Positions 12,111 through 24,778 of a stretch of DNA of 64,000 nucleotides are shown here, in pieces. Made by a program: the position numbers and the translations under genes. Within the stretch, counting starts at the first letter, position 1. Every line of letters starts with the position of its first letter. The stretch covers positions 42,263 to 106,262 of the forward strand of contig NW_006500279.1 of assembly GCF_000471905.2 (NCBI RefSeq), read 5' to 3'. The stretch is from Amborella trichopoda. Lineage: Eukaryota; Streptophyta; Magnoliopsida; Amborellales; Amborellaceae. The notes below the pieces were generated by a model. It had not been told where the DNA came from. It searched no databases and worked only from the letters and a program-made list of their open reading frames with translations.

Positions 12111-13380
12111 TATTCGAAGACATTTTTCATCATCATGGGTCCTTAGTTAATAAAACCTGAGTGGAAATGTCGACAATCTCAGAATAGCCCTAGAACTGGC
12201 CAAGATCTTTAAAAATTATCTCAAAAGTATTTTGTCAAGTTTCATCACATTCCAACTTGTCTAAGGCAGCGCAGACTAAGAAATAATTTCTACAGAATCA
12301 ATCTTTAGCACCCTGAAACAAACCCTATAACTAGAGTTATATTTTTGGTGTCTCAATTTGTTGTAGGTCCACTTCCATTAGATCCGGTACGGTTTAAAAC
12401 CCCTAAGGGTCAAATTTCAGCTTGAACGGACATCCCAAGAAGAAGTTATAGGTGAAAGAGCGAAACAGGAGGAGCTGCACGCTACTCTCATGCGGCCACC
12501 TTGCAACTCAACTCCATTAAAGGGGCGGTCATAACCAGTGACTTTTGAGGCTCATATCTTATCCGTCTCAAGTCAGATCGTGCTCAAAATTTGTGAGCAT
12601 GTTCCTCTCATCAAGACAAGCGTTTCGATATATGGCACGTCCTGCGACGACGCCCAAGCACGAAGAAAAGCTAGAGAGAAATTGTTGATCCGTGAAGAAA
12701 GTGTAAGAAAATCAGCAGCGTCATGCCTCATTCGAGCGACCAAATCACGCTGCTTGTGAACCCGATCGATGTGAAACAATTCCATTGCGTGCGTAAGGTC
12801 TAGGGCTATCTTTACTCTGAACCCTGTATATGATGAACGGTCAGATTTCGCACATGAAGCTGATGAAGTGACTGTAAATTTTGTCGCCAGAATTTTAGAT
12901 TCTGGCTAAAACTCCAAAGTTTTAAAATCTTCATCTGGGCATGGATTCGAGCTGCATTTGTTGTCCCGCGATCATGACGGCATGCTCAGTGTAATTCAGT
13001 GAAGAAATCACAGAAAAACATCAAGGAACAATTACACAATCGATCCAAAGTTTCAAGATCATCCAAATTTCAAGTCACATGATCGTGCCCTAAAAACACG
13101 ATCCATGGCACGAAATTGGTATCAAATCGATCACCATGCCGAGCCCTACAAGAAAACAACCACCTTTTGATCAAACAGCATCAGAACAACCCCAGATCAT
13201 CCATGAAAAATCTTACAAGTTCTAAGGCAACATAGGGACTGTTTCGAAATTCCACAAATTGTTAGGAAGGTGCAAATCTGTTATTTTGCACCCTATTTTC
13301 CTATTTCTTTTAATTTAGTTAAATCTTAATTTCCAGCAATTAATAATTTTGATCAATCCACCCATGTTTGGGCACAATTC

Positions 13381-13388
13381 TATATATA
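13381..13388 (+). promoter_or_regulatory. LTR core promoter TATA box
   Basis: CAATTC followed by TATATATA. The left LTR of the other element has CAATTCTATATAAA at the same relative position (20855-20848, minus strand). It would place the start of element RNA near 13415 and leave a U5 of about 1.7 kb. Confidence 0.6.
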
Positions 13389-13488
13389 CCACGTACCATC
13401 ATTGTACGCAAAGGGCTTGAAACTCTTCACCAAAGAAAATTTTTACTTAATAGAAATTCCTTTCCTTCTCATTGTTGGGTCATGTTTG

Positions 13489-13590
13489 GAGAGAGAGAGT
13501 AGGAGAGAGAAACTTTTAGAATGGTACCCCTAGACTCAAGGTAAATGTTCTCTCTCTTCTTTTCTTTCCTCTTCTTCTTCTTCATTTGAG
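13489..13590 (+). repeat. GA/CT-rich simple-sequence tract in U5
   Basis: A GAGAGAGAG run followed by CTCTCTCTTCTTTTCTTTCC. It occupies the position of the much longer GA tracts of the other LTRs (20.29-20.74 and 33.26-33.69 kb). Confidence 0.6.
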
Positions 13591-13911
13591 CCTCCCTCAG
13601 AGGCCATGCACGGCAGTGGCAGTGCCGTGATGCCTCTTTCTTTTCTTTTTTTCCCATCTTGTGGTTTCATAGGTCGCACATGACAATGGCAGTGCCATGC
13701 CCGAGCTCCTTTCCCCTTTTTGTTAGGTCATCTCTATCTCTCAATGAGGCCCACAGATGACACTGCTCACCACCGTCCGCAAATGTATCCTTGACGCCTC
13801 AGTGAAGAACACAGAAGATGAAATTTATTGCCACCTGTAGGGGTCTCCCCCTATTGCACGCCTATCACAAACATCAATGCCTATCGCCGCTCGTGAGAGG
13901 TTGCGGCAACA

Positions 13912-14180
13912 CCTATCGTCGTCCACGAACTTCCTACATGCGCTCGGTGCCTATCGTCGTCCATGAACTTCCTTCGTGCGCTCGGTGCCTATCGTCGTCC
14001 ACGAGCTTCCTTCGCGCTCGGTGCTTATCGCTCTCCGCGAGCTTCCTTCACGTGCTCGGTGCCTATCGCCGTCCACAAGCCTTCTTCGTGTGCTCGGTGC
14101 CTATTGCCGTCTACAAGCTTTCTTCGTGCTCTCGGTGCTGATTGCCATACGCAGGCTCTTCTTGCATCCCTCGCCTATCA
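13912..14180 (+). repeat. 38-bp tandem repeat in U5 of the LTR
   Basis: About seven copies of a unit like CCTATCGTCGTCCACGAGCT with TCCTTCGTGCGCTCGGTG. The first two copies start 38 bp apart. The LTRs of the - strand element have an unrelated hairpin repeat of about 56 bp in the same zone. Confidence 0.8.
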
Positions 14181-15154
14181 TCGTGTGCCTTGACAAGAAC
14201 TATCGCTGCACGCCTCGCGGATGGCTATCGCCACGCACTTCACAAGAGGCTATCGCTGCCTGCCAGGGGTGTGCTACCTTCTCGTGTTGCCCAACGACGA
14301 TGCCTAGCGTAGCAAGTAGTTCACCGCTTGCCCTCTAGCCGTGAGCAATAGTGCATAGCATCGTCCAAGGGCCGTGACACTGCTACTCCATGGTTATAGG
14401 TGGTGACACTTAGCGCCGTTGAGATCCCATCTCTTCGTCGTCTCGTGCATTTTCTTCATTCTCTTCTCACGTGACCGAGGATGGGCTCCATCTAGTGTTG
14501 CCATAGTGGTCTAGCTGTCGAGCAGTATTGCCATCATGTTGGTCCTGAGTACAATACCCATCTTGCTGCCACACCAAATTAGGATTGTCATGTCGACCTT
14601 GGTTTTAAGTAGTATTGCCGTTGTGCCGGTCCAAAGTACCGTGCCCGTCTTGCTACGACACTGGGTCGGTCATTACAATGGTCCAGCTATCATGCTAGTC
14701 TCGTCCCCTTGTCGAGTGCCCTCTTCTTTTCTCCTTTCATCCAAACCTTCCACTTCATCACCCTAACTTCTCACATTCTTAGCCACACGAATGTGCATTG
14801 CCCTAAGACAAGGGTAGGTCCTTCGGCCCACTTGTCTTGCAAATTAACCATAGTAGTGTTGTGCAGAAAACAAAGAGATTGCAGGTCAAGGGAGGCGATT
14901 CCGAACTAGCTGAAGCAGCTGGAGGGCTTTCCGTCATGATCTAAGAGGGTGCTAGCACGAGTCAGCCGGAGTAAGTCATGGACCTAGGTGAGGTTGGTCC
15001 CCACCTCACATCCAAAATTCCTCTCTCATTAGTAAGACACCTGCCCTTGTTTTGTGATCTGAGGTCCCGGGTCTTACGAACCCGAGACGCGTGTCACCTG
15101 ATCACTTAGATCCGGGGAGGCGAGGTCGAGGCACCTAACCAAACACATGTCACC

Positions 15155-18100
15155 CGATTTATTTTTTTCATAAAAAAATACCTCATTATATTTTTCTTTA
15201 CCTGATATAATTTTTAATTTCCCAAAAGTACCTCAAATTATTTGGTTTGCCTCATTTTATTCTTTATCTCCAAATAATTCCTCAATTTATTTTTCAAACG
15301 AAAAATACTTCAGTTTATTCTAATTTGCAAAGAATACCTCAATTTATTTCTTTAGCAAACGATACTTCGAATTATTTTTCTTTACCTAATTGTTTTTTTT
15401 ATTTCCAAAAGTAACATCAACTTATTTTTTTACGGAAAAATACCACAAATTATTTTTCTATACCTCATTTTATTTTTTATTACAAAAAAGTACCTCAATT
15501 TATTTTTCAAACAAAAAATACCTCAATTTATTGTTAATTACCATAAAGTAGCTCAATTTATTTTTTACCAAAAAATACCTCACATTATTTTTCCTTACGT
15601 CATTTTATTTTTTATTACCAAAACACACCTTTGATTTTTTTTTTTTACAAAAAATACATCAAATTATTTTTCTTTGCCTCATTTTATTTTTTCTTACCAA
15701 AAAATATCTCAAACTATTTTTTTTTACCTCATTTTTTTTTTCCAGTCACCGAAAAGTACCTCATTTTATTTTAATTACCAAAGAGTACCGCAATTTATTT
15801 TTTTTGCCAAAAAACACCTCAATTTATTTTAATTACCAAAGAGTACCTCAAATTATTTTTTTATCCAACAAATACGTCAAATTACTTTTCTTTACCATAT
15901 TTAGTTATTATTTTTACTGAAAAAGTAGCTCAGTTTATTTTTAAAATGAAAAATATCTCAGTTTATTTTAATTTCCAAAATTTACCTCAATTTATTATTT
16001 GACCAAAACATGCCTCAAATTATTTTTCCTTACTCCATTTTATTTTTTATTACCAAAAGGCCTCTCAAATTTTTTTTAACAAAAAATACATCAAAATATT
16101 TGTTTTTTACCTACTTTTATTTTTTATTACCAAAAATACCTCAACCTATTTGTTTACAAAACAAAATACCTCAGTTTATTTTAATTACCAAAAAGTTACT
16201 GAATTTATTTTTTAAATAAAAAATACCTCATTATATTTTTCTTTACCTGATGCTATTTTTTATTTCCCAAAATTTCCTCGATTGTTTTTTTTTTTATACC
16301 AAAGAATACTTCAAATTATTTTTCTGTATCTCATTCTATTCTTTATTACCAAATAATTCCTCAATTTATTTGTAAACGAAAAATACTTCAGTTTATGCTG
16401 ATTTTCCAAAAGGTATCTCAATTTATTTATTTTAGAAAATAACACCTCAATTTTTTTTTTCTTTACCTCATTTATATTTTTTATCTCAATGAATAACCTC
16501 AATTTATTTTTTTACCAATAATAGCATAAATTTTTTTTCTTTACCTCATTTTATGTTTTATGTCAAAAAAAGTACCACAATCTATTATTCAAACGAAAAA
16601 TAACTTAGTTTATTTTTTGTTACCAAAAATTATCTCAATTTATTTTTATCAAAAAATACCACAAATTATGTTTTCTTACCACATTTTATTTTTTACTACA
16701 GAAAAGAGCACACCAATTTATTTTTTTCACAACAAATACATCAAATTATTTTTATTTTTCTTTATCTCATTTTATTTTCTGTTATAAAAAAAATACCCCA
16801 ATTTATGTTTTAACCCAAAAATGCCTCAAATTATTTTCCTTTACCTCGTCTTAATTTTTATTACCTAAAAGTAGCCCATTTTAAGTTTTCTTTACCTTAT
16901 TTCTTTTTTTATTACAACAAAACACCTCTATTTATTCTTTTAACAAAAAATTGCCTCAAATTAGGTTCATTTAACTAGTTTTATTTTTTATTAACAAAAA
17001 GTTCCTCGATTTATATAATAAAAAATACCTCATTATAATTTTCCTTACTTGCTGTTTATTTTTAATTTTCCAAAAGCACCTCAAATTATTATTTTTGCAT
17101 CATTTTATTCTTTATTTCCAAATATTTCCTCAATTTATTTCTTTAGCGAAAAACACCTTGAATTATTTCCCTTTACCTAATTATTTTTTTGTTTCCAAAA
17201 ATAACCTCAACTTATTTTTTTAAGGAAAAATACCACAAATTATTTGTCAATACCTCATTTTATTTTTTATTACAAAAAAGTAACTCAATTTATTTTCAAA
17301 CGAAAAATACCTCAGTTTATTGTTAATTACCAAAACGTAGCTCAATTTATTTTTTACCAAAAAATACCTCACATTATATTTCCTTTCGTCATTTTATTTT
17401 TTATTATCAAAAATGCACCTCGATTTATTCTTTTTTACAAAAAATACCTAAAATTAAATTTCTTTACCCCATTTTATTTTTTCTTACCAAAAACTATATC
17501 AAACTATTTTTTTTTACCTCATTCTTTTTTTTCGGTCACCAAAAAGTACCTTAGTTTATTTTAGTTACCAAAGAGTACCTCAATTTATTTTTTTTACCAA
17601 AAAACACCTCAATTTATTTTAATTACTGAAGAGTACCTCAAATTATTTTTTTAACCAAAGAAATACCTCAAATTACTTTTCTTTACCATATTTAGTTATT
17701 ATTTTTACCGAAAAGTAGCTCAATTTATTTTTAAAATGAAAAATATCTCAGTTTATTTTTTTTCCAAAATTTACCTCAGTTTATTATTTGATCAAGAAAA
17801 TACCTCAAATTAATTTTCCTTACCCCATTTTATTTTTTATTACCAAAAGGCACTTCAATTTTGTTTTTAACAAAAAATACATCAAAATATTTTTTTTTTT
17901 ACCTAATTTTACTTTTTATTACCAAAAATACCTCAACCGATTTGTTTACCAAACAAAAAACCTCAGTTTATTTTAATTACTAAAAAGTTACTGAATTTTT
18001 TTACCAAAAAAATACCTCATTATATTTTTCTTTTCTTGATGTTATTTTTTATCTCCCGAAATTACCTCATTTTTTTTTATACCAAAAAATACGTCAAATT

Positions 18101-19036
18101 ATTTTTCTTTATATCATTATATTCTTTATTAGCAAATAATTCCTCAATTTATTTGTAAACGAAAAATACCCCAGTTTATTCTAATTTTCCAAACGTACCT
18201 CAATTTATTTATTTTAGCAAATAACACCTCACAAAAAAAAAAATTTACCTCATTTTTATTTTTTATTTCAATGAATAACCTCAACTTATTTTTTTACCAA
18301 ATAATAGCACAAATTATTTTTCTTTACCTCATTTCATGTTTTATGTCAAAAAAGTACCTCAATCTATTATTCAAACGAAAAATACCTCAGTTTATTTTCT
18401 GTTACCAAAAATTATCCCAATTTTTTTTATCAAAAAATATTGCAAATTATTTTTTCTTACCTCATTTTATTTTTTTACTACAAAAAAGTGCACACCAATT
18501 TATTTTTTTCGCAAAAAATGCATCAAATTATTTTTATTTTTCTTTACCTCATTTTATTTTCTGTTGCAAAAAAAAGTACCCCAATTTATTTTTTAACCAA
18601 AAAATGCCTTAAATTATTTTCTTTGACCTCATCTTTTTTTTTATTACCTAAAAGTAGGCCATTTTATTTTTATATAAAAAATACCTAAGTTTTTTTTGTT
18701 ATACCAAAGGGTACCTCAATTAATTTTTTTTTATAAAAAATCCTAGAATTATTCTTCTTTACCTTATTTTGTTTTTTTAACCACAAAGAACCTCTATTTA
18801 TTCTTTTAACAAAAAATTACCTCAAATTAGTTTCCTTTAAATAGATTTATTTTTTATTAGCAAAAAGTTCCTCGATTTATTTTTTTCATAAAAAATATCT
18901 CAATATATTTTTCTTTACCTGATATTATTTTTAATTTCCCAAAGGTACCTCAAATTATTATTTTTACCTCATTTTCAAATAATTCCTCAATTATTTTTCA
19001 AATGAAAAATACCTCACTTTATTCGAATTTGCAAAG
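15155..19036. repeat. AT-rich satellite array, left part
   Basis: A degenerate tandem array built from words like TACCTCAATTTATTTTTTACC and ACCTCATTTTATTTTTTATT. Higher-order structure is visible: the anchor CCTCATTATATTTTTCTTTA in the same context starts at 15181, 17028 and 18898, giving periods of about 1.85-1.87 kb. A second phase lies at 16226 and 18015. Phe/Tyr/Ile/Lys-rich open frames are translation artefacts. The array breaks at 19041 with the insertion and resumes at 35093. Confidence 0.9.
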
Positions 19037-19041
19037 AGTAC
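19037..19041. repeat. Target-site duplication AGTAC (left)
   Basis: AGTAC directly precedes TGGTTAGG and directly follows TTCAAACA at 35093-35097. Joining the flanks gives GCAAAGAGTACCTCAACTTA, which fits the satellite consensus. Confidence 0.93.
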
Positions 19042-19843
19042 TGGTTAGGTACCTCGATCTTGCCCTCTGGATCTGGATGATCGGGCGGCACACGTTTCGG
19101 GTTTCATGGGAGGCGCGAAACGTTTTGAGATCACTCTCTTTGGAACCTTGTTCGAGAACAAGAGCAGGTATTACCAATCGATGAGAGAAGAATTTAAGGT
19201 AGGTTCAGGACTTGCTCGCGTGGGCGCCCTCTTAGATCATGAAGAAAGTCCCCCAGTCGTAAAACTGGTTTGGAATCGCCTGGCTTGTATTCTCATATTT
19301 TCTGCAATCACACGTATGTGGCAAATGTTATAAGCCAAGTGGGTCAACAGACCTCACCTTGCCAATTTGGTGAACGTACACAAGCGTGCACATTCATAAG
19401 AATAAGAGAAGGAAGATGGGGGAGAGAAGAATTTGACTAGGCGGGGAGATCAACACAATGACTAAGCGAGGAGATCAGCACAATGGCTAAGCTGGTAGGT
19501 AATTGGTCTAATGTGGCAGTAAAACGAGCTCGGTAACTCAGACTGGCTCAACTAGACGTCAATACCGATACTGACTAGCTAGACGCAATGGTTAGTCTGT
19601 CGTGGCAATAAAGTGGGCACAGTAATTCTGACACAACAACGTTATGGCTAGACGACAGGGCTACCACAAGAGGCTAATCTCAACCCCTCTTAGTCAAATG
19701 AAATGATAACAGTAAGACATGAAAATCATAAAGAGAGAATAAAAAGTAAGAGAATAAGAGAAGGGAAGGAAAGAGAGAAAGGGAAAGAAAGAAGGAGAAG
19801 AGTGTGAGATAAGAGATAAGGAAGGAGAGAGGAGCGAGAAGGA

Positions 19844-20293
19844 CACAGTCGGCATCAGGCATCGTCGGCTGTGTTGGAAGAAGAAGAAAAAGAAGACACA
19901 GCTGTGTTAGAAGAAGAACAGAGAGAGGACACAGTCGGCGCTAGGTATCACCGACTGTGTTAGAGAGAGGGGGCAAGGACACAGTCGGCACTAGGCATAG
20001 CCGACTGTTTTTTTTTTAAGAAGAGAGGAGAGAGAAAGACACAGTTGGTGCTATGCATAGCTGGTTGTGTTTTAAGAGGAGTGGAGAGAGAAAGACATAG
20101 TCGGCGCTAGGAATTACCGGCTGTGTTTTAAGAAGAGCGGAGAGAGAAAGACACAGTCAGGGCTGGGCATTGTCGGCTGTGTTTTAAGAAGAGTGGAGAG
20201 AGAAAGACACAGTCGGTGCTAGGCATTGTCGGCTGTGTTTTAAGAAGAGCGGAGAGAGAAAGACACAGTCGGCGCTAGGCATTACCACCTGTG
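19844..20293 (-). repeat. Hairpin-forming tandem repeat of about 56 bp in the LTR (left copy)
   Basis: Nine units on the + strand of the type CACAGTCGGC, GCTAGGCATT, GCCGGCTGTG, separated by TTTTAAGAAGAGCGGAGAGA. The two 10-bp arms of each unit are complementary, with one G-T pair, around a 10-base loop. Unit 2 (about 19897) is collapsed. Related words recur in the 3' region at 24240-24510. Confidence 0.85.
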
Positions 20294-20745
20294 TATTAAG
20301 AAGAAGAATAGAAAGGAGATAGGGATGAGAAGAAGAGAGATAGAGACGAGAAGAATAGAGAGAAAGAGAGATAGAGATAAGAAGTAGAGAGAGAATGAGA
20401 GATAGAGATGAGAAGAGGAGAGAAAGAGAGATAGAGATGAGAAGAAGAGAGAGAAAGAGAGATAGAGATGAGAAGAAGAGAGCGAAATAGAGAGATAAAG
20501 ATGAGAAGAAGAGAGAAATAGATATAAAGACGAGAAGAAGAGAGAGAAAGAGAGATAAAGATGAGAAGAAGAGAGAGAAAGAGAGATATAGATTAGAAGA
20601 AGAGAGAGAAATACAGAGATGAAGACGAGAAAAAGAGAGAAAAATAGAGAGAAAGAGGGGAGGAGAGAGAAAGAGGGAGAAAGAGGGGAGGAGAGAGAAA
20701 GTTACCTTATCGAAGGTACCTGCCTTTTTCTTTTCTCTCCTCTTT
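20294..20745 (-). repeat. GA-rich simple-sequence tract in U5 (left LTR)
   Basis: Degenerate GAGAGAAAGAGAGATAGAGA with a repeated GATGAGAAGAAGAGA unit of about 36-40 bp. In element RNA this would be a CU-rich tract just after R. Confidence 0.85.
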
Positions 20746-20792
20746 CTCTCTTTCTCTAAGACGCACCCACGTGCTTAAGCAAAAATGAAGTT

Positions 20793-20798
20793 TTTATT
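20793..20798 (-). terminator. LTR polyadenylation signal AATAAA
   Basis: AATAAA on the minus strand about 50 bp after the TATA box; the right LTR keeps it at 33732-33727. Its position is consistent with the short R region of a retrotransposon. Confidence 0.5.
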
Positions 20799-20847
20799 GA
20801 GTCTTTAAGAATGAACCCAAGGGGATTTTACAATTTGGCTTTACATG

Positions 20848-20855
20848 TTTATATA
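20848..20855 (-). promoter_or_regulatory. LTR core promoter TATA box (intact)
   Basis: TATATAAA preceded by CCCAATTC on the minus strand. The same core is in the + strand LTR at 13381. In the 5' LTR of this element the matching spot reads CAATTCTATCTAAG. Confidence 0.6.
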
Positions 20856-22160
20856 GAATTGGGCCCAAACATGGGCAAACACTAAAAAACTACCTAGAAT
20901 TGAAGATAATTATAATTTAATTGAATTAAAAGAAATTCTAAAAATGGTTGTAAAATGACTATTATGCCCCTGCCTAACAATGTGTGAAATTTAAGAGCAG
21001 TCCCTGCTGCTGCCCGAGAACTTGAGTCCATGACTTATCTGGGGTTCTTCTGATATCTGTTTGATCGAAAGATGATCGTTTTCTTGTGGGGCTCGGCATG
21101 GTGATCGATTTGATACCAACTTCGAGTCATGAATCATGTTTTTAAGCCATGGTCATGAAATTTGAAATTTGCTTAAATCATGAAAACTTTGATCGATTGT
21201 GTGCTCGTTTCTTAATGTTTTTCTTTAGTTTCTTGGTTCAATCACACTTAGCATGCCGTCACAATCACGTTGCAACAAACGTAGCTCGATTTCGTATTCG
21301 GATGAAGATTTTGTCATCTTAAGTTTTTTGCCTAAATCTTGAAATCCAAAGGATGGAATTATAGCAGCATCAACGCTTCCATGTGTGAAATCCAACCATT
21401 CATCGTACACAGGATTCAGACCAGAGATAGCCACGGACCTTATGCACATAATGCAATTGGTTTCGTGCCGATCGGGTATGCGAGCGCCATGATTTGGCCG
21501 CTCAAGTGAGGCGTGCTGTTGCTGAATTTTCTGTAATTTTCTTCACGGATCAACAACTTCTCTCTAGTTTTTCTCCCTGCTCAGACATCATCACAAGGCG
21601 TAACACATATCGAACGCTCATCTTGATGAGACGAACATGCTCATAAAATTTGAGAGCGATCCAACTTGGAATGAGTGAGATATAGGCCCCGAAAGTCACT
21701 ACCCGTGACTGTAAAAACAACCACTTTTAATGGTGTTTTGGTGCAGGGTAGCCACACTGGAATAGTATGTGGCCTACCCCTTTTCGTATTTTACCGATAA
21801 CTTTGTCTTAGAGTGCCTGATTAAGTCGAAACTTGACCCATATGGGTTTTCGACCGTGTCGAATTCAATGGCGGGTCCCATAGCTATTTGACACACCAAA
21901 AATATAGTTCTAGTTACGGGGTCCACTTCAGGGTGCTCGAGACCGATTTGGCCGAAATTGTTTCTTTGTGTTCACTACCTTAAATATGTCTAACCGCGAT
22001 GAAACTTGGCAGGTGGCTTTTTGGAGTGCTGATGAAGATCTTGACCGATTCTGGGGCCATTATGAGACTGTCAAAATTTCAACTGTTTTGTAGGCTTTAT
22101 TAACATGCTTCCTCTTTATGCCGCATTGGGGACCAATGTGCTGAAAAGTAAATTCAAACA

Positions 22161-24778
22161 GCTTGCCCCGCTGAATGTTGCTCTTCTAGAGAAGCAAGAA
22201 GGACAACATTCAAAAAATTTCTTTCGACTTTATTACTTTTTACTTCTTAGCCACAGGACCACGTGAACGCCGAGGAGATTCACGCAATGGTGTTACTAGG
22301 ATGCTCAGACATAGGGATGCATTGTTCGCTGGTCTGTCCGTGGAGACTTTAGGGGGAGAAGAGATTCGTTTTTAGGGATCTTATAGAAGTCCTCACCCTC
22401 ATGTGGACTGTCTGCAATTCTGAAGCTGAGGATTTTGTACGGACCTCATCAGTCAAAATCAGGCCATCTGGTAATTGAGTGCCATGTCGAAGAGCATTGT
22501 TTCTTTGTCTTAGATAGACAACAAAAGAGCCTTTGGTTAGCGCTTGTCTGCGTAACGCACCAATTGTTCCTTAGCCGGTAGGGTACCTCATTTTATCGAG
22601 ATAACCATCTTTGGGTATAACTACCCCTACCCACTGCTTTGTAGCTACGACAATCTTTTGATTGCCGCTCCAAAGTCATGGTTGACTTAGCCTTCTTGGG
22701 GCATCTTTGGTTCATCGAAGTGACTTTCTTGTTTGTTTGTTGTGCTGAAGAGCTTTTTGTTGGCACTCGTCTGCATCGTGCACCATTTGTTCCTTGGAGC
22801 TCATATTTTTGGACCTTGGTATTGTAACACCAGGGATTCTTTTTTTTTTTTTCAATGAGGGCAGAAGTCGCCTGTTGAGGCGAGCGTTGCATCAACCTAT
22901 TTATTGGTCCAAGCGACCTTTGTGGATTTTCACTTAAACTTGGGGAGCGGCACCGTAGAGATGGTTTTCACCAACTTCTTTTTATTTGAGGCTCTTTTAC
23001 TCATGACCTTACAGCCATGTTCACCCTTATTCTTCCATTTTTACTCACGATGCCCTTTCAGGTTTTCACTATGCCCAGGTTTTATTCACGAAACTCTTTT
23101 GCTCATGGTTTCGTGATAATGCCCATCTGTCATTTTTACTCATGGTGTTCCCTTATTAAGGTATACACCATGCCCATTATTTTATTTTATTTTGTGAAGG
23201 TGTGTTTCAGGTCATGCCTTCGAGACCTGTGCGAAGCCTTTTAACATCATGCGGTCAAGATGTGCATTACAGTTTAAGGTCATACAGCTGGACCATACTG
23301 GAGATCGATGGCAGTTGATAGAGGCCATGGAGTGAGTATGATAGTAGTTTTAGCTCACTTTTAGGGACATGACACGAAGCTACTATGAAAGATGGATGAG
23401 GTGTGAAAGGTGGGTGAAAAATGGTGACCCCATTAGCTTACGACGAGTATAGGTGGCAAGATGGTTTGTCGTTTTGTGAGTGTGGTTGAGACTCAATGGG
23501 GAATGATGAAGGATGATGAAATGAATGGACTCACTGGGGTTGAGACTCACGAACAGGTTGGTTAGGGATGACATGCTTGAGAATGCACATAAAAAGGTGT
23601 TTATTGTCATACCTCTGGGACCTGTGCAAAGCAGTTTATCGTCATGTGGACAGGACGTGTATTATGATTTAGGGTCATATAGCTGGATTGTGGGTATGAA
23701 GTTTAAAGTCATGCATCCAGGACCATACGGTTTAAGGTCGTGCAAGTAGATCTCTGCTACAGTTTACGGTCATATGGTTTGGACCATGGTGCTAAGCCTT
23801 TCAATGTCATGTGGCTAGGACGTGTACTATAGTTTTAGGATCATACAGTTAGACCATAGTTATGCAGTTCAAAAGTCATGTAGCTAGGACCATGTAGTTT
23901 AAGGTCGTGCAACTAGACTTCCGCTACAGTTTAAGGTCATATAGTTTGGACAAATGTGGATTAGGGGACAAATGTGAGTCTTTTATATCCTTGAGCACAT
24001 AATAAATAAGTGTGAGGCACCACTAGGGGTTGCGGCAGCAAAAATGACCCCAACTCCACTGGGGATAACAGGCTATAGAACGAGTCTGTCTCTCCTACTG
24101 GGAATGAGAAGTCATGACCTGATTTTGATCGACCTAGGTTCAATAGGTCAGAGTCAAGGTGCAGCCTCATTGGGGATAGTGATAGGACACACACTGTTTC
24201 GGCCTAGGCTACTTAAAATACAGCTAGTCTCAGGTGCAGCAACCATTATTTCTTGTGAGTGCTCAGCCGGCGATGAGTCTTTGAAAATGCAACGGGCACT
24301 GAGGACGACCAACACTGCTTCTTAACTACTCAGTCGATGCTAGATTGCTAAAAACACAGCCGGTGCTAGATTGTTAAAAACATAGCCGGTGTTGAGGACG
24401 ACACGTGCTTTGAACACAGTTGGCACTGAGTTGTCGAGCACATAGCTGGCGTTGTGGTTGTTGAAACATAGCCGGTGCTAGGTCACTTCGACGGCATAGT
24501 CGGCACTGAGTATGGATTGATTTTTGAGACATGACCCGAGCCCGACCCGCTCCTGGTCTGTGTTGCATGGCATTTGATGAAGCAGCAAATGAAACTTTAC
24601 CTAGGCCTCGGGTCAAAGCCCGACTCGGTCCAACGTGTTTGTTGGAATTTTACAAGAGACAATGAGAGTTGCCTCTGGCCTTGGGTCAAAGCCCAACTCG
24701 GCTCATCGTCGTTTGGCTTCCCTTGGACGCGACTAGGATTCCCATTTTGTGAGGGGCGTTTGAGGGTAGTGTTGGCTC
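22161..24778 (-). other. 3' untranslated region of the - strand element
   Basis: No gene is recognised. On the minus strand the last 20 bases read CAACATTCAGCGGGGCAAGC before the LTR (candidate polypurine tract). About 22.2-23.2 kb matches 10.98-12.1 kb of the + strand element. About 23.2-24.0 kb holds inverted copies of the GCATGACCTTAAACTG-type repeat, 24.0-24.2 kb holds the CCCCAGTGGGG-type repeat, and 24.24-24.51 kb holds CACAGCCGGTGCTAG-type units related to the LTR hairpin repeat. Confidence 0.65.

Larger units (their letters stand above)
1..15141 (+). mobile_element. Partial Ty3/gypsy Tat-clade LTR retrotransposon (5' end outside window)
   Basis: The sequence enters in gag and ends at a 3' LTR (12111-15141). 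Order on the + strand is gag, protease, an antisense plant-mobile-domain ORF, a repeat-rich 3' region, a G-rich pre-LTR motif, then the LTR. Gag blocks, 3' region and LTR align with the - strand element at 19042-35092, so both belong to one family. The Tat assignment rests on the protease block, the very long LTR, the antisense ORF and the tandem repeats upstream of the 3' LTR, all known for that clade. RT, RNase H and integrase are absent between about 2.8 and 3.7 kb. Coding regions carry many stops. The target duplication cannot be tested because the 5' end is off-window. Confidence 0.85.
12111..15141 (+). mobile_element. 3' LTR of the + strand Tat element
   Basis: Starts TATTCGAAG (the other copy has TGTTTGAA, so the TG has mutated) directly after the G-rich motif and ends GCACCTAACCA, as in the other copy. 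At 3031 bp it matches the 3023 and 3119 bp LTRs at 32070 and 19042. Aligned landmarks include the GACAATCTCAGAATAGCCCT block (12171), a block with TCATCAAGACAAGCGTTTCG (12618), the TATA box at 13381, a GA/CT-rich tract and a long U5. Short open frames inside (such as 12538-12759) also appear in the other LTRs but are not known genes. From 15142 a short 13-bp stretch leads into AT-rich satellite. Confidence 0.85.
19042..22160 (-). mobile_element. 3' LTR of the - strand Tat element (3119 bp)
   Basis: On the minus strand it starts TGTTTGAA and ends CCTAACCA. U3 runs from 22160 to about 20825, with TATA at 20855-20848 and AATAAA at 20798-20793. The rest is an unusually long U5 of about 1.7 kb containing a GA/CT tract and hairpin repeats. 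The minus-strand stretch just before it carries the G-rich pre-LTR motif. The intact TATA points leftward out of the element into the satellite. Confidence 0.92.

Noticed and set aside
12538..12759. Short open frame conserved among the three LTRs as a gene
   Set aside because: Similarity follows from LTR homology; it lies in U3 upstream of the TATA box and has stops in the other copies.
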